Notes under the pieces: generated by a model | The model's input: the letters and a program-made list of their open reading frames with translations, nothing else | Told to the model about the DNA's origin: nothing | The model's database searches: none | Shown here: piece after piece, positions 1-7,360 of the stretch | Position numbering within the stretch: the stretch's first letter is position 1 | Layout: each line of letters starts with the position of its first letter | Assembly: GCF_036924525.1 (NCBI RefSeq) | Contig: NZ_JAZHRU010000001.1 | Coordinates: 3,935,001 to 3,999,000, forward strand | Direction of reading: 5' to 3' | DNA: 64,000 nucleotides | From: Bradyrhizobium sp. AZCC 1719 | Lineage (GTDB): Bacteria; Pseudomonadota; Alphaproteobacteria; Rhizobiales; Xanthobacteraceae | Program-made: the position numbers and the translations under genes

Positions 1-257
1 TTGGAGGAGGCTGTGTCGGTCGCAAGCTCGGCTGGGCGCTCGAACAGCACCTCGGCGCCATGCCGCTTCGCCTCGGCCCGGATCTCCGCGCTGTCGCTGG
101 AGACGATCAGACGCGAGCAGTAGCGCGACTGCCGCGCCGCCCTTGCCTTGTAGCCGACCAGGCTGAGGCCGCCGATCTCGCGCAGATTCTTGCCGGGCAA
201 TCCCTTGGATCCGCCGCGGCCCACCAGTAGGAACAAAATCTCAGGCGAATTCGTCAT
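1..257 (-). CDS. CMP-nonulosonic acid cytidylyltransferase (NeuA/PtmB/LegF-like), partial
   Basis: The N-terminal 85 residues are present and the gene runs off the left edge. They contain the nucleotide-binding start of the CMP-sugar synthetase family: a hydrophobic strand (EILFLLVGRGGSKGLPGKNL) followed by a region with SDSAEI. The family transfers CMP from CTP to a nine-carbon acid such as sialic, legionaminic or pseudaminic acid in the cytoplasm. The first glycine-rich element reads GRGGSKGLPGKN, where classical enzymes have AR in place of GR. The gene is divergent from the NeuB-type synthase at 442, which supports a shared pathway. Which nonulosonic acid it activates cannot be read from this fragment. 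Confidence 0.85.
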   Translation of the reverse strand, partial: MTNSPEILFLLVGRGGSKGLPGKNLREIGGLSLVGYKARAARQSRYCSRLIVSSDSAEIRAEAKRHGAEVLFERPAELATDTASS

Positions 258-441
258 TTACTCTCGACAATCCCGCTGTCAGCGCCGGACAAGGACCAGT
301 GCGATTCGTCATCCGTCAGGGACCTAAAGGGAACACCTCAAGCCGCCTGCTTGCGTTGCTTTTACCAGTGTACTCGACTAAGACAACCGCTTGACGGGCG
401 GGCGATTTCGATCGTCCCCCGCGCCCAGCGACGAAGACCGC

Positions 442-1524
442 ATGCATCGCCGAACCCTGATCATTGCCGAGGCCGGTGTGAATCACAACGGCGATCGCGC
501 GCGGGCGCTTGAGCTCGTGGAGGCCGCCGCGCGGGCCGGGGCCGACGTCGTCAAGTTTCAGTCGTTTCGTGCCGACAAGCTGGCGACTGCGGGTGCCGCG
601 AAGGCGAGCTATCAGCAGGCGACCACGGGCAACGAGCAGTCGCAGCTCGAAATGCTGAGGGCGCTCGAGCTCAGCCAGGATGACGAGGAGCGCATTGCAG
701 TCGCCTGTGCCGCAGCCGGCATCACCTACATGTCGACCCCATTCGATGCCGAAAGCGCCACGCATCTGGTCCGCCGAATCGGGGTCTCAACGCTGAAGGT
801 CGGATCGGGCGATCTTACCAATGCGCCGCTCCTGTTGCATCTGGCGCGCTTTCGGCTGCCGATCATCCTGTCGACGGGTATGGCGACACTGGCGGAAGTG
901 GAGCAGGCCCTCGGCGTCATCGCCTTCGGCTATTTCAGTGACGCGACTGCGCGGCCGGCAAGTGCCGATTTCGCAAAGCTTCTGCTCGACCGCGAGACCT
1001 GGACCGAACTGCGCGCCAAGGTCACGCTGCTGCATTGCACGACCGAATATCCGGCCGATCCGCGGTCGATCAACCTGCGCGCGATGGCGACGCTACACGA
1101 TGCGTTCGGGCTTCCCGTTGGCTTTTCCGATCACAGTCGTGGGATCCATGTTGCGGCAGCCGCGGTCGCGCTCGGTGCGGCCGTGATCGAAAAACATCTG
1201 ACGCTCGATCGCAATCTGCCGGGGCCCGATCACCGCGCCTCGATTGAACCCGACGAAATGGCCGCGATGATTGCGTCGATCCGCGACGTCGAGCTCGCGC
1301 TCGGTGACGGCCGCAAGGTGCCTGCGCCGGAAGAGATTCCAAATCGCGCAGTGGCACGGCGGAGCCTGGTTGCGATCCGCCCCGTTCGCGCCGGCGAGCG
1401 CTTCACGGAAGACAATCTCGGCGTCAAGCGGCCCGGTGACGGCATCCCGCCGATCGAATATTGGAGCTATCTCGGCAAGACGGCACAGCGCGACTATGGG
1501 GCCAACGAGGCGCTGGAGCCATGA
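442..1524 (+). CDS. neuB: NeuB-family nonulosonic acid synthase (legionaminic/sialic acid synthase type)
   Basis: This 360-residue protein should condense phosphoenolpyruvate with a six-carbon N-acetyl amino sugar to give a nine-carbon acid. The start is placed at the ATG giving MHRRTLIIAEAGVNHNGD, because AEAGVNHNGD is the usual NeuB N-terminus; an upstream in-frame TTG adds 17 residues with no similarity. Family landmarks are KFQSF, STPFD, KVGSGDL, STGMA, HCTTEYP and the GFSDHS loop, followed by a C-terminal SAF (antifreeze-like) domain at roughly residues 298-340. The stop overlaps the ATG of the next gene (ATGA), so the two are probably translationally coupled. The PtmE, PtmA and WbpG/HisHF neighbours favour a legionaminic-type product over plain sialic acid, but LegB, LegC and LegG are not in the window. 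Confidence 0.9.
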   Translation: MHRRTLIIAEAGVNHNGDRARALELVEAAARAGADVVKFQSFRADKLATAGAAKASYQQATTGNEQSQLEMLRALELSQDDEERIAVACAAAGITYMSTPFDAESATHLVRRIGVSTLKVGSGDLTNAPLLLHLARFRLPIILSTGMATLAEVEQALGVIAFGYFSDATARPASADFAKLLLDRETWTELRAKVTLLHCTTEYPADPRSINLRAMATLHDAFGLPVGFSDHSRGIHVAAAAVALGAAVIEKHLTLDRNLPGPDHRASIEPDEMAAMIASIRDVELALGDGRKVPAPEEIPNRAVARRSLVAIRPVRAGERFTEDNLGVKRPGDGIPPIEYWSYLGKTAQRDYGANEALEP

Positions 1525-2159
1525 GCCTGATCGTGCTCTGCGCCGGTGGTCATGCCCGCGTTGTCATCGAAGCATTGCGCAGTCGTGGCATATGTCCCGC
1601 CGCGGTGACGGATAGCGACCCCGCCCTCTTGGGTGACATGGTCGGGGGTATTCCGATCACGGGACCCGACGAAGATATCCTGAAGATGAGCGTGGATGCA
1701 GTCGAGCTTGTGAACGGCTTGGGCAACCGCGCCTCGCGCGCCGATTCGGGCATGTCCGGCCGGCGTACACTGTTTGGCCGTTTCGCAGCTCTGGGTTACC
1801 GGTTTCCAGTAGTCGCGCATGTCTCCGCGGCGATTGCCTCCGATGCGACACTCGGCGAAGGCGCTCAGGTGATGGCGGGTGCCGTCATCCAACCGGCGGC
1901 GCGGATCGGGCGGAATGCTCTGGTGAATACGCGCGCGGTGGTGGAGCATGACTGCATTGTGGGAGACCACGCACATGTCGCGCCGGGGGCGGTGCTCTGC
2001 GGCGGCGTGTCGATCGGCGAGAGCGCCCATATCGGCGCGGGCGCGGTGGTTCTGGTGGGCGTCAGCGTGGGAGCGGGAGCTGTAGTTGCCGCGGGCGCCG
2101 TGGTCGCAAAGAACGTCGAGGCCGGCGCCTTCGCCAGCGGCGACCGGATTGGTTCGTGA
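1521..2159 (+). CDS. NeuD/PglD-like left-handed beta-helix acyltransferase
   Basis: This 212-residue protein has the two-part layout of NeuD/PglD sugar O- or N-acetyltransferases. The N-terminal Rossmann-like part begins MSLIVLCAGGHARVV and the C-terminal part is a hexapeptide-repeat beta helix with repeated [IV]-G-x4 units (IGRNALVNTRAVVEHDC, then VAPGAVLCGGVSIG and IGAGAVVLVGVSVG). The EHDC motif with its histidine is the usual catalytic site of the family. It overlaps neuB upstream by four bases and the next gene by one, so it lies inside a coupled operon. A role as the acetyltransferase of the amino-sugar precursor (LegH-like) or as an O-acetyltransferase of the finished acid is inferred from context. 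Confidence 0.82.
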   Translation: MSLIVLCAGGHARVVIEALRSRGICPAAVTDSDPALLGDMVGGIPITGPDEDILKMSVDAVELVNGLGNRASRADSGMSGRRTLFGRFAALGYRFPVVAHVSAAIASDATLGEGAQVMAGAVIQPAARIGRNALVNTRAVVEHDCIVGDHAHVAPGAVLCGGVSIGESAHIGAGAVVLVGVSVGAGAVVAAGAVVAKNVEAGAFASGDRIGS

Positions 2160-3199
2160 TGAAAGAAATATTCGTCGTCAGTGAAGATACGCCTTTGATC
2201 GAGACGCTGCGGCGGATCGATCAGGGCCATTTGCAGCTCGCCGTGGTCGAACGTGACGGCAAGATCGTCGGCACCGTCACCGATGGTGACGTGCGGCGCG
2301 CGTTGCTCGGCGGCGTCGGGCTGGATGCCTCCGTCGACCTCGTGATGAACCGCTCGCCGATCACAGCGCCGGTCGGCATTACCAACCCCGCCGCGCTCAA
2401 CCTGATGCGCAAGCATTCGATCCACCAGCTTCCGATCGTCGATACGGAGGGCAGGGTGGTCGAGGTCAAGCTGATCGACGATCTCGCACTGGCGCAGCAA
2501 TCCGATCACTGGGTGGTCCTGATGGCCGGCGGCCTCGGCTCGCGGTTAAGACCTTTGACCGACGATATTCCAAAGCCCTTGATCCGGGTCGGCGAAAAGC
2601 CAATCCTGGAGACTGTGCTCGGCGGATTCGCCAAGGCCGGCTTCGGCAAGTTCTTCATTTCAGTCAACTACAAGGCCGAGATGATCCGCGATTATTTCGG
2701 CGATGGCTCGGCCTGGGGCGTCGAGATCAACTATCTCCAGGAGAGCGCGCGCCTCGGCACCGCGGGCGCATTGTCGCTGTTGCCCGAGCGGCCAACGCAG
2801 CCGTTTTTTGTCATGAACGGCGATCTGCTCACGACGGTCAATTTCGAGCAGATGCTGAAATATCATCGCGAGCATCAGGCGTTCTCTACCGTCTGCGTGC
2901 GCGAGCATTCGGTGACCGTGCCGTTCGGCGTGATCGATTTCGACAATCATCGCCTGCTCGGCATCCGCGAGAAGCCGACGCAGAAGTTTTTCGTCAATGC
3001 AGGTGTCTATCTCCTCGATCCCGGCGTGCTCGATCATCTCGACGGCAACCAGGCCGTCGACATGCCGGCCCTGATCGAGCGAACGATCGCCACCGGCAAC
3101 CGCTCCGTGGTGTTCCCGCTGCGGGAGTACTGGATCGATGTCGGCCGACTCGACGATCTGCAGCGCGCTTCCGACGAGTTTCAGAGGATTTTCGGATGA
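2159..3199 (+). CDS. PtmE-like CBS-domain sugar-1-phosphate nucleotidyltransferase
   Basis: This 346-residue protein has two CBS repeats (about residues 1-115) followed by a nucleotidyltransferase domain starting LMAGGLGSRLRPLT and continuing IPKPLI, with MNGDLL and the late REKPTQKFFVNAG segment. The same architecture occurs in Campylobacter PtmE, a glucosamine-1-phosphate guanylyltransferase that makes the GDP-sugar used for legionaminic acid. Substrate and nucleotide are inferred from that architecture and from the neighbouring neuB and PtmA-like genes. The ATG at 2159 shares its first base with the upstream stop (TGATG); a GTG three bases earlier is also possible. The CBS pair suggests allosteric control by an adenine nucleotide, which is inference. 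Confidence 0.85.
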   Translation: MKEIFVVSEDTPLIETLRRIDQGHLQLAVVERDGKIVGTVTDGDVRRALLGGVGLDASVDLVMNRSPITAPVGITNPAALNLMRKHSIHQLPIVDTEGRVVEVKLIDDLALAQQSDHWVVLMAGGLGSRLRPLTDDIPKPLIRVGEKPILETVLGGFAKAGFGKFFISVNYKAEMIRDYFGDGSAWGVEINYLQESARLGTAGALSLLPERPTQPFFVMNGDLLTTVNFEQMLKYHREHQAFSTVCVREHSVTVPFGVIDFDNHRLLGIREKPTQKFFVNAGVYLLDPGVLDHLDGNQAVDMPALIERTIATGNRSVVFPLREYWIDVGRLDDLQRASDEFQRIFG

Positions 3200-4008
3200 G
3201 TACCGAGCGTTCGCTCCGCGAGATGATGTCACTCGACGGGCGCGTCGCTGTCATCACTGGGGGCGCCGGTCATATCGGCCGTGCAATTGCAGGCGGTCTG
3301 GCCGAGCTCGGCGCCACGATCGCGCTGGTGGATATTGCGGCGTCTGCGGGCAAGCAGGCTGCGGCGGAGCTCACGAAGAGCTGGCCGGTCAAGGCGGACA
3401 TGTTCGATTGCGATTTCGAGCAAGGGGAGGCGGTGAAGGATCTGCCGCGACGGGTACGTGAGGCATTCGGCGGCATCGACATCATCGTCAATTGCGCGGC
3501 TTTTGTCGGCACCAGCGGCCTTCAGGGCTGGGCCGCGCCATTTGAGCAGCAATCAGATGTGACCTGGCGGCGCGCGCTCGAGGTCAACCTGACCGCACCA
3601 TTCGTCCTGGTTCAGGCAGCAGCGGAAGATCTTGCCAAATCCGGTCATGGCAGCGTGATCAACATTTCCTCGATCTATGGGCTCGCCGGGCCGGATTGGC
3701 GGCTTTACGAGGGAACCACTCTGGGGAACCCCGCGGCCTACGCGGCGAGCAAGGGCGGCCTGGTCCAGATGACGCGCTGGCTTGCCACCACCATGGCTCC
3801 GAAAGTCCGGGTCAACGCGGTGGCGCCCGGAGGCGTCTTCAGGGCTACGCCAGAGCCCTTCTTGAGCCGGTATGTGGCCCGCACGCCGCTTGCGCGCATG
3901 GCGCGGGAGGACGATATGAAGGGCGCTGTGGCCTTTCTGGCGAGCGACTTGTCGGCCTATGTGACGGGCCAGTGTATTGCGGTCGACGGGGGCTGGACGG
4001 CGTGGTAA
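3196..4008 (+). CDS. Short-chain dehydrogenase/reductase, PtmA-like
   Basis: This 270-residue classical SDR has the cofactor loop TGGAGHIGRAIA, the NCAAFVG strand, a catalytic serine in VINISSIYG, and YAASKGG supplying the Tyr-x3-Lys pair; it ends with a typical GQCIAVDGGW tail. It overlaps the PtmE-like gene by four bases (ATGA). In Campylobacter an SDR of this kind, PtmA, is required for early steps of legionaminic acid synthesis, and this gene order fits. A second in-frame ATG at 3223 would give a more conventional N-terminus (MSLDGRVAVITGG), so the start is uncertain by nine codons. The substrate is not determined by sequence. Confidence 0.85.
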   Translation: MSTERSLREMMSLDGRVAVITGGAGHIGRAIAGGLAELGATIALVDIAASAGKQAAAELTKSWPVKADMFDCDFEQGEAVKDLPRRVREAFGGIDIIVNCAAFVGTSGLQGWAAPFEQQSDVTWRRALEVNLTAPFVLVQAAAEDLAKSGHGSVINISSIYGLAGPDWRLYEGTTLGNPAAYAASKGGLVQMTRWLATTMAPKVRVNAVAPGGVFRATPEPFLSRYVARTPLARMAREDDMKGAVAFLASDLSAYVTGQCIAVDGGWTAW

Positions 4009-4045
4009 GCCGACGGCAAATCATGCAATCGCGAGAATCTCCGAA

Positions 4046-5224
4046 ATGTTGAGCTGTAGCAAATGCTTGTTGCCGGAAACGGCTGAGGCAACATCGTTCG
4101 ACGAGGCCGGTTCCTGCAGCGTTTGTCGTCAGATCGAGGTCCGTGACACTCAGATCGACTGGGACGATCGCTACAAGCAGCTCACCGAGTTGGTCGGCCA
4201 GTACCGCGACAAAGGCCTCTACGACTGCATCCTGCCCTATTCGGGCGGCAAGGACAGCGTGTTCCAGCTCTGGTACGTGGTGCGCAAGCTCGGTCTGAAA
4301 CCGCTGGTCGTGCGTTTCGATCACTGGTTCTATCGGCCGCTGGTCGAGGAGAACAACACCAGCGTGTTCAAGCAGCTCGGCGTCGATGTCCTGAATTTTA
4401 CGCCGAATTGGCATGTCGTCCGCGAATTGATGCTGGAATCACTGAAGCGCCGCGGCGACTTCTGCTGGCACTGCCACACCGGCATCTACGCTCACACGAT
4501 GCAAATCGCGATCCGCTACGAGACGCCCCTTCTGATCTGGGGCGAGAGTCTCGCCGAATACCAGTCGTTCTATTCTTACGACGAAATGGAAGAGGTTGAC
4601 GAGAAGCGCTTCAATCGCGCCATGAATCTCGGCATCACCGCCGACGATATGTACGAATTCCTCGGCGGCCGCGTTGCCAAACGCGACCTCTATCCGTTCG
4701 TATATCCGCCGCGCAAGGAACTGATGCGTATCAAGTGCCGCTCGGTCTGCCTGGGCAGCTACATCAAGTGGGACACCAAGAAACACGTCGATATCATCAA
4801 GAGCGAGCTCGGCTGGAAAGGCCAGGAGGTCGAGGGCATTCCGCCGGAATACGACTATGAGAAGATCGAGTGCTTCTTCCAGGGCGTGCGCGACTACCTG
4901 AAATACATCAAGCGCGGCATGGGGCGGACCAACCATCTCGCCAATATCGACATCCGCAACAAGCGCATGACCCGGGAGCAGGGAGAGGCCTTGGTGCGCG
5001 AATATGACGGCAAGCGGCCGCCGAGCCTCGATCTGTTCCTCGATTATCTGCAACTGACCGAAGAACAGTTCCTCGGCATCGCGATCAAGCACGAGGTCAG
5101 CCCGTGGCAGTTTTCCCCGAACGCGGTGGAGCCGGGCAGGAGAATGCCTGACATGGACAAGTGGGACCGGACCTCGGTGCCGTGGCCGAACCATCCGGGT
5201 GTCGAAATCGGCGGCAAGGGCTGA
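4046..5224 (+). CDS. N-acetyl sugar amidotransferase (WbpG/PseA family)
   Basis: This 392-residue protein has a PP-loop ATP-pyrophosphatase motif, YSGGKDS, at residues 65-71. Two CxxC pairs near the N-terminus (Cys4/Cys7 and Cys24/Cys27) could bind zinc. WbpG and PseA use ATP and ammonia to turn an N-acetyl group of a sugar into an acetamidino group. WbpG works with the HisH2 and HisF2 paralogues in Pseudomonas aeruginosa O-antigen, and the same two paralogues follow here. The start is the ATG that puts the first CxxC at residue 4, as is usual; the longer frame upstream overlaps the SDR gene. The target sugar is inferred to be the nonulosonic acid made by the neighbouring genes. Confidence 0.88.
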   Translation: MLSCSKCLLPETAEATSFDEAGSCSVCRQIEVRDTQIDWDDRYKQLTELVGQYRDKGLYDCILPYSGGKDSVFQLWYVVRKLGLKPLVVRFDHWFYRPLVEENNTSVFKQLGVDVLNFTPNWHVVRELMLESLKRRGDFCWHCHTGIYAHTMQIAIRYETPLLIWGESLAEYQSFYSYDEMEEVDEKRFNRAMNLGITADDMYEFLGGRVAKRDLYPFVYPPRKELMRIKCRSVCLGSYIKWDTKKHVDIIKSELGWKGQEVEGIPPEYDYEKIECFFQGVRDYLKYIKRGMGRTNHLANIDIRNKRMTREQGEALVREYDGKRPPSLDLFLDYLQLTEEQFLGIAIKHEVSPWQFSPNAVEPGRRMPDMDKWDRTSVPWPNHPGVEIGGKG

Positions 5225-5260
5225 TTTTTTCAACCGCGCTGTCGGCGGGGAGCTAAGGCG

Positions 5261-5899
5261 ATGTCAGACGTTGCGATCGTCGACTACGGTATCAACAATG
5301 TGCGATCGGTCCGCAATGCTGTTGAGTACTGCGGCCACAATCCGATCGTGACCCACGACGCCGACGTGATCGCCGATGCCTCGCATGTGATCCTGCCCGG
5401 CGTCGGTGCCTTCGGCGACGCCATGCTCAACATCCGCGCCCGCGGCATCGACGAGTTGCTTGAACGTCACGTCCGTGAAAAGGGCAAGCCGTTCCTGGCC
5501 GTATGCCTCGGCATGCAATTGCTGGCGCAGTCCTCGGAAGAGCATGCCGATGACGGGGGCCTGCATCGCGGGCTGGGCTGGTTCGACGCCGATGTCGTGC
5601 GCCTGATGCCGAACGATCCCGCGCTGAAGATCCCGCACATGGGCTGGAACATAGTGGCTCGGGAGCGCGACCATCCGATCCTCGCCGGTATCCGCGAGAG
5701 CAATCTCGCTTTTTATTTCGTGCATTCCTTCGCTATGCGCTGCAAGAGCTCGGGCGACGTCGTAGGCCTTGCGCAATACGGTCAATCCGTGACCGCGATC
5801 ATCGCGAAAGACAATATAGCCGCGACCCAGTTCCATCCCGAGAAAAGCCAGGACAGCGGCATCGAGCTGATGAGCAATTTCCTCCGCTGGAATCCGTAA
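5261..5899 (+). CDS. hisH: HisH-type glutamine amidotransferase paralogue (amidine-forming complex)
   Basis: This 212-residue class I glutaminase has the full triad: Cys82 in AVCLGMQ, and His192 and Glu194 in FHPEKS. A good Shine-Dalgarno (GGGGAG) lies upstream of the ATG. The N-terminus (VAIVDYGINNVRSVRNA) is the IGP synthase glutaminase signature. In the histidine pathway HisH feeds ammonia to HisF. Here the gene sits between a WbpG-type amidotransferase and a divergent HisF, with no other his gene nearby, so its likely job is to supply ammonia for acetamidino-sugar formation. A full set of motifs means it should be an active glutaminase. Confidence 0.85.
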   Translation: MSDVAIVDYGINNVRSVRNAVEYCGHNPIVTHDADVIADASHVILPGVGAFGDAMLNIRARGIDELLERHVREKGKPFLAVCLGMQLLAQSSEEHADDGGLHRGLGWFDADVVRLMPNDPALKIPHMGWNIVARERDHPILAGIRESNLAFYFVHSFAMRCKSSGDVVGLAQYGQSVTAIIAKDNIAATQFHPEKSQDSGIELMSNFLRWNP

Positions 5900-5909
5900 A
5901 GCGCGCGCG

Positions 5910-6686
5910 ATGCTGAAGAAGAGACTGATCCCAAAATTCCTGCTGCGCGACGGCAGGCTGGTGAAATACGTCAGGTTCTTCGAGAACGAGCGTGTCGCCG
6001 GCAATCCGGTGACGACCGCAAAAGTCTATAACGACTACGGCGTGGATGAGCTGATCGTGCTCGACATCGTGCCGAGCGAAGCCTCGCGCGGCCGCGTGGT
6101 CGATATCATCGAGCGGATGTCGGAAGAGATATTCATGCCGTTCACTGTCGGCGGCGGCGTCAAGACGCTTGAAGATGTCAACATGTTGCTGCGCGCCGGC
6201 GCAGACAAGGTTTCGGTCAATTCGGAAGCGGTGCGGCGTCCCGAATTCGTCCGCGACGCAGCGCGGGTGTTCGGCGACCAATGCATCACGGTGTCGATCG
6301 ACTACAAGAAGATCAGCCCAAATCACGCCAGCGTGTTCATCGACGGCGGCCGCGAGCACGCTGCACTCGATCCGGTCGAATGGGCGCTGCGTTGCGAGGA
6401 TCTGCATTGCGGCGAGATTCTGCTCGGCTCGATCGACCGTGATGGCACCATGTCCGGCTATGATTTGGACATGATCCACAAGGCGGCGAATGCACTCAGT
6501 GTGCCCTTGATCGTCTCGGGCGGTTGCGGTTCACTGCAGCACGCGATCGACGCGCTGGAGGCCGGCGCGTCCGCGGTGGCGATTTCGTCGATGTTTCTGT
6601 TCACCGACCACAGCCCGATCAAGTTGCGCAGCCATCTCTTTTCGCGCGGCCTCGATGTGCGGGCGAGTTCGAACAGCAGGAACTAG
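5910..6686 (+). CDS. hisF: HisF-type cyclase paralogue with altered active site
   Basis: This 258-residue TIM barrel aligns with HisF from end to end: phosphate-binding GGGVKTLEDV, SVNSEA and VSGGCGS are present. Aligned by eye with Thermotoga HisF, the N-terminal IIACLDVKDGRVVKG becomes LIPKFLLRDGRLVKY. The catalytic Asp11 is therefore Leu here, while Lys19 and the Asp of SIDYKK (Asp130 position) are kept. That pattern argues against imidazole glycerol phosphate synthesis and for use as an ammonia channel partner of the upstream HisH and WbpG-type enzyme. It lies 10 bases downstream of hisH in the same operon. Confidence 0.85.
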   Translation: MLKKRLIPKFLLRDGRLVKYVRFFENERVAGNPVTTAKVYNDYGVDELIVLDIVPSEASRGRVVDIIERMSEEIFMPFTVGGGVKTLEDVNMLLRAGADKVSVNSEAVRRPEFVRDAARVFGDQCITVSIDYKKISPNHASVFIDGGREHAALDPVEWALRCEDLHCGEILLGSIDRDGTMSGYDLDMIHKAANALSVPLIVSGGCGSLQHAIDALEAGASAVAISSMFLFTDHSPIKLRSHLFSRGLDVRASSNSRN

Positions 6687-6690
6687 CACC

Positions 6691-7356
6691 GTGCAGCTCT
6701 CGCTTCAGCGCAATGACCTCGCCATCTACGTGCGGAAACAGTTCGAGAATCTGTTTCCAGATGGTGCCGATCTTCGCGACCTGCCGAAATTCGTGGATCT
6801 CGCGCTCGGGCGGATCGAGTACTGCTTCTCGCGCGTGAGGCTCAAGGGCTTCTTTGTCAATGGCGAGGCGCGGTTCTCGCATTGGCACTCCGACCAGTAT
6901 GCGATCTTCCTCTACTACCTCGCAAACACCGTGTTTCGCGAGCGACCGGGCCATCCTATCGCCGACAAAGCCTACGCGCTCAACAAAGCCTTGCACGCGC
7001 TGGACGCATTCTACGAGGTGGAGTTGCCCGACATATTCGCGGTCCAGCATCCGGTCGGCACCGTGCTCGGCCGTGCCAGCTATTCGGATTATTTCATCTG
7101 CTACCACAACTGCACGGTCGGCGCGAATCTCGAGAACGACTACCCGTCGTTCGGCTGTGGCATCGTGATGTATGGCGGTAGCCGCGTGATTGGTAAGACA
7201 GACGTCGGCGACAACACCTTCTTATCCACTGGTGCAATCATCATCGATGGCGGCCCGCTCGCCGCCGACAGCGTGCTGCACGGCATCTATCCGAAGGCCG
7301 CGCGCTCGCCGACGTCGCGCAATGTGAGGCGCGAGATTTTCGGTGTGGGCGCCTGA
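6691..7356 (+). CDS. Serine-acetyltransferase-like left-handed beta-helix protein, function unknown
   Basis: This 221-residue protein is preceded by hisF with a four-base gap and starts at GTG. The first half is helical, like the N-terminal domain of CysE. The second half has hexapeptide-like turns (CTVGANLENDYPSFGCG, then SRVIGKTDVGDNTFLS) typical of a beta-helix acyltransferase, with histidines in CYHNC and VLHGIYP that could be catalytic. Placement at the end of the nonulosonic/amidine operon suggests it decorates the same sugar, for example by acetylation. I do not recognise a characterised orthologue. The operon ends here, converging four bases later on the aminotransferase gene. Confidence 0.65.
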   Translation: MQLSLQRNDLAIYVRKQFENLFPDGADLRDLPKFVDLALGRIEYCFSRVRLKGFFVNGEARFSHWHSDQYAIFLYYLANTVFRERPGHPIADKAYALNKALHALDAFYEVELPDIFAVQHPVGTVLGRASYSDYFICYHNCTVGANLENDYPSFGCGIVMYGGSRVIGKTDVGDNTFLSTGAIIIDGGPLAADSVLHGIYPKAARSPTSRNVRREIFGVGA

Positions 7357-7360
7357 TCGA

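Noticed and set aside
5261..6686. Histidine biosynthesis genes hisH-hisF
   Set aside because: No other his genes are adjacent, the cluster makes surface sugars, a WbpG-type gene precedes them, and the HisF copy lacks Asp11. They were called paralogues of the amidine-forming complex.
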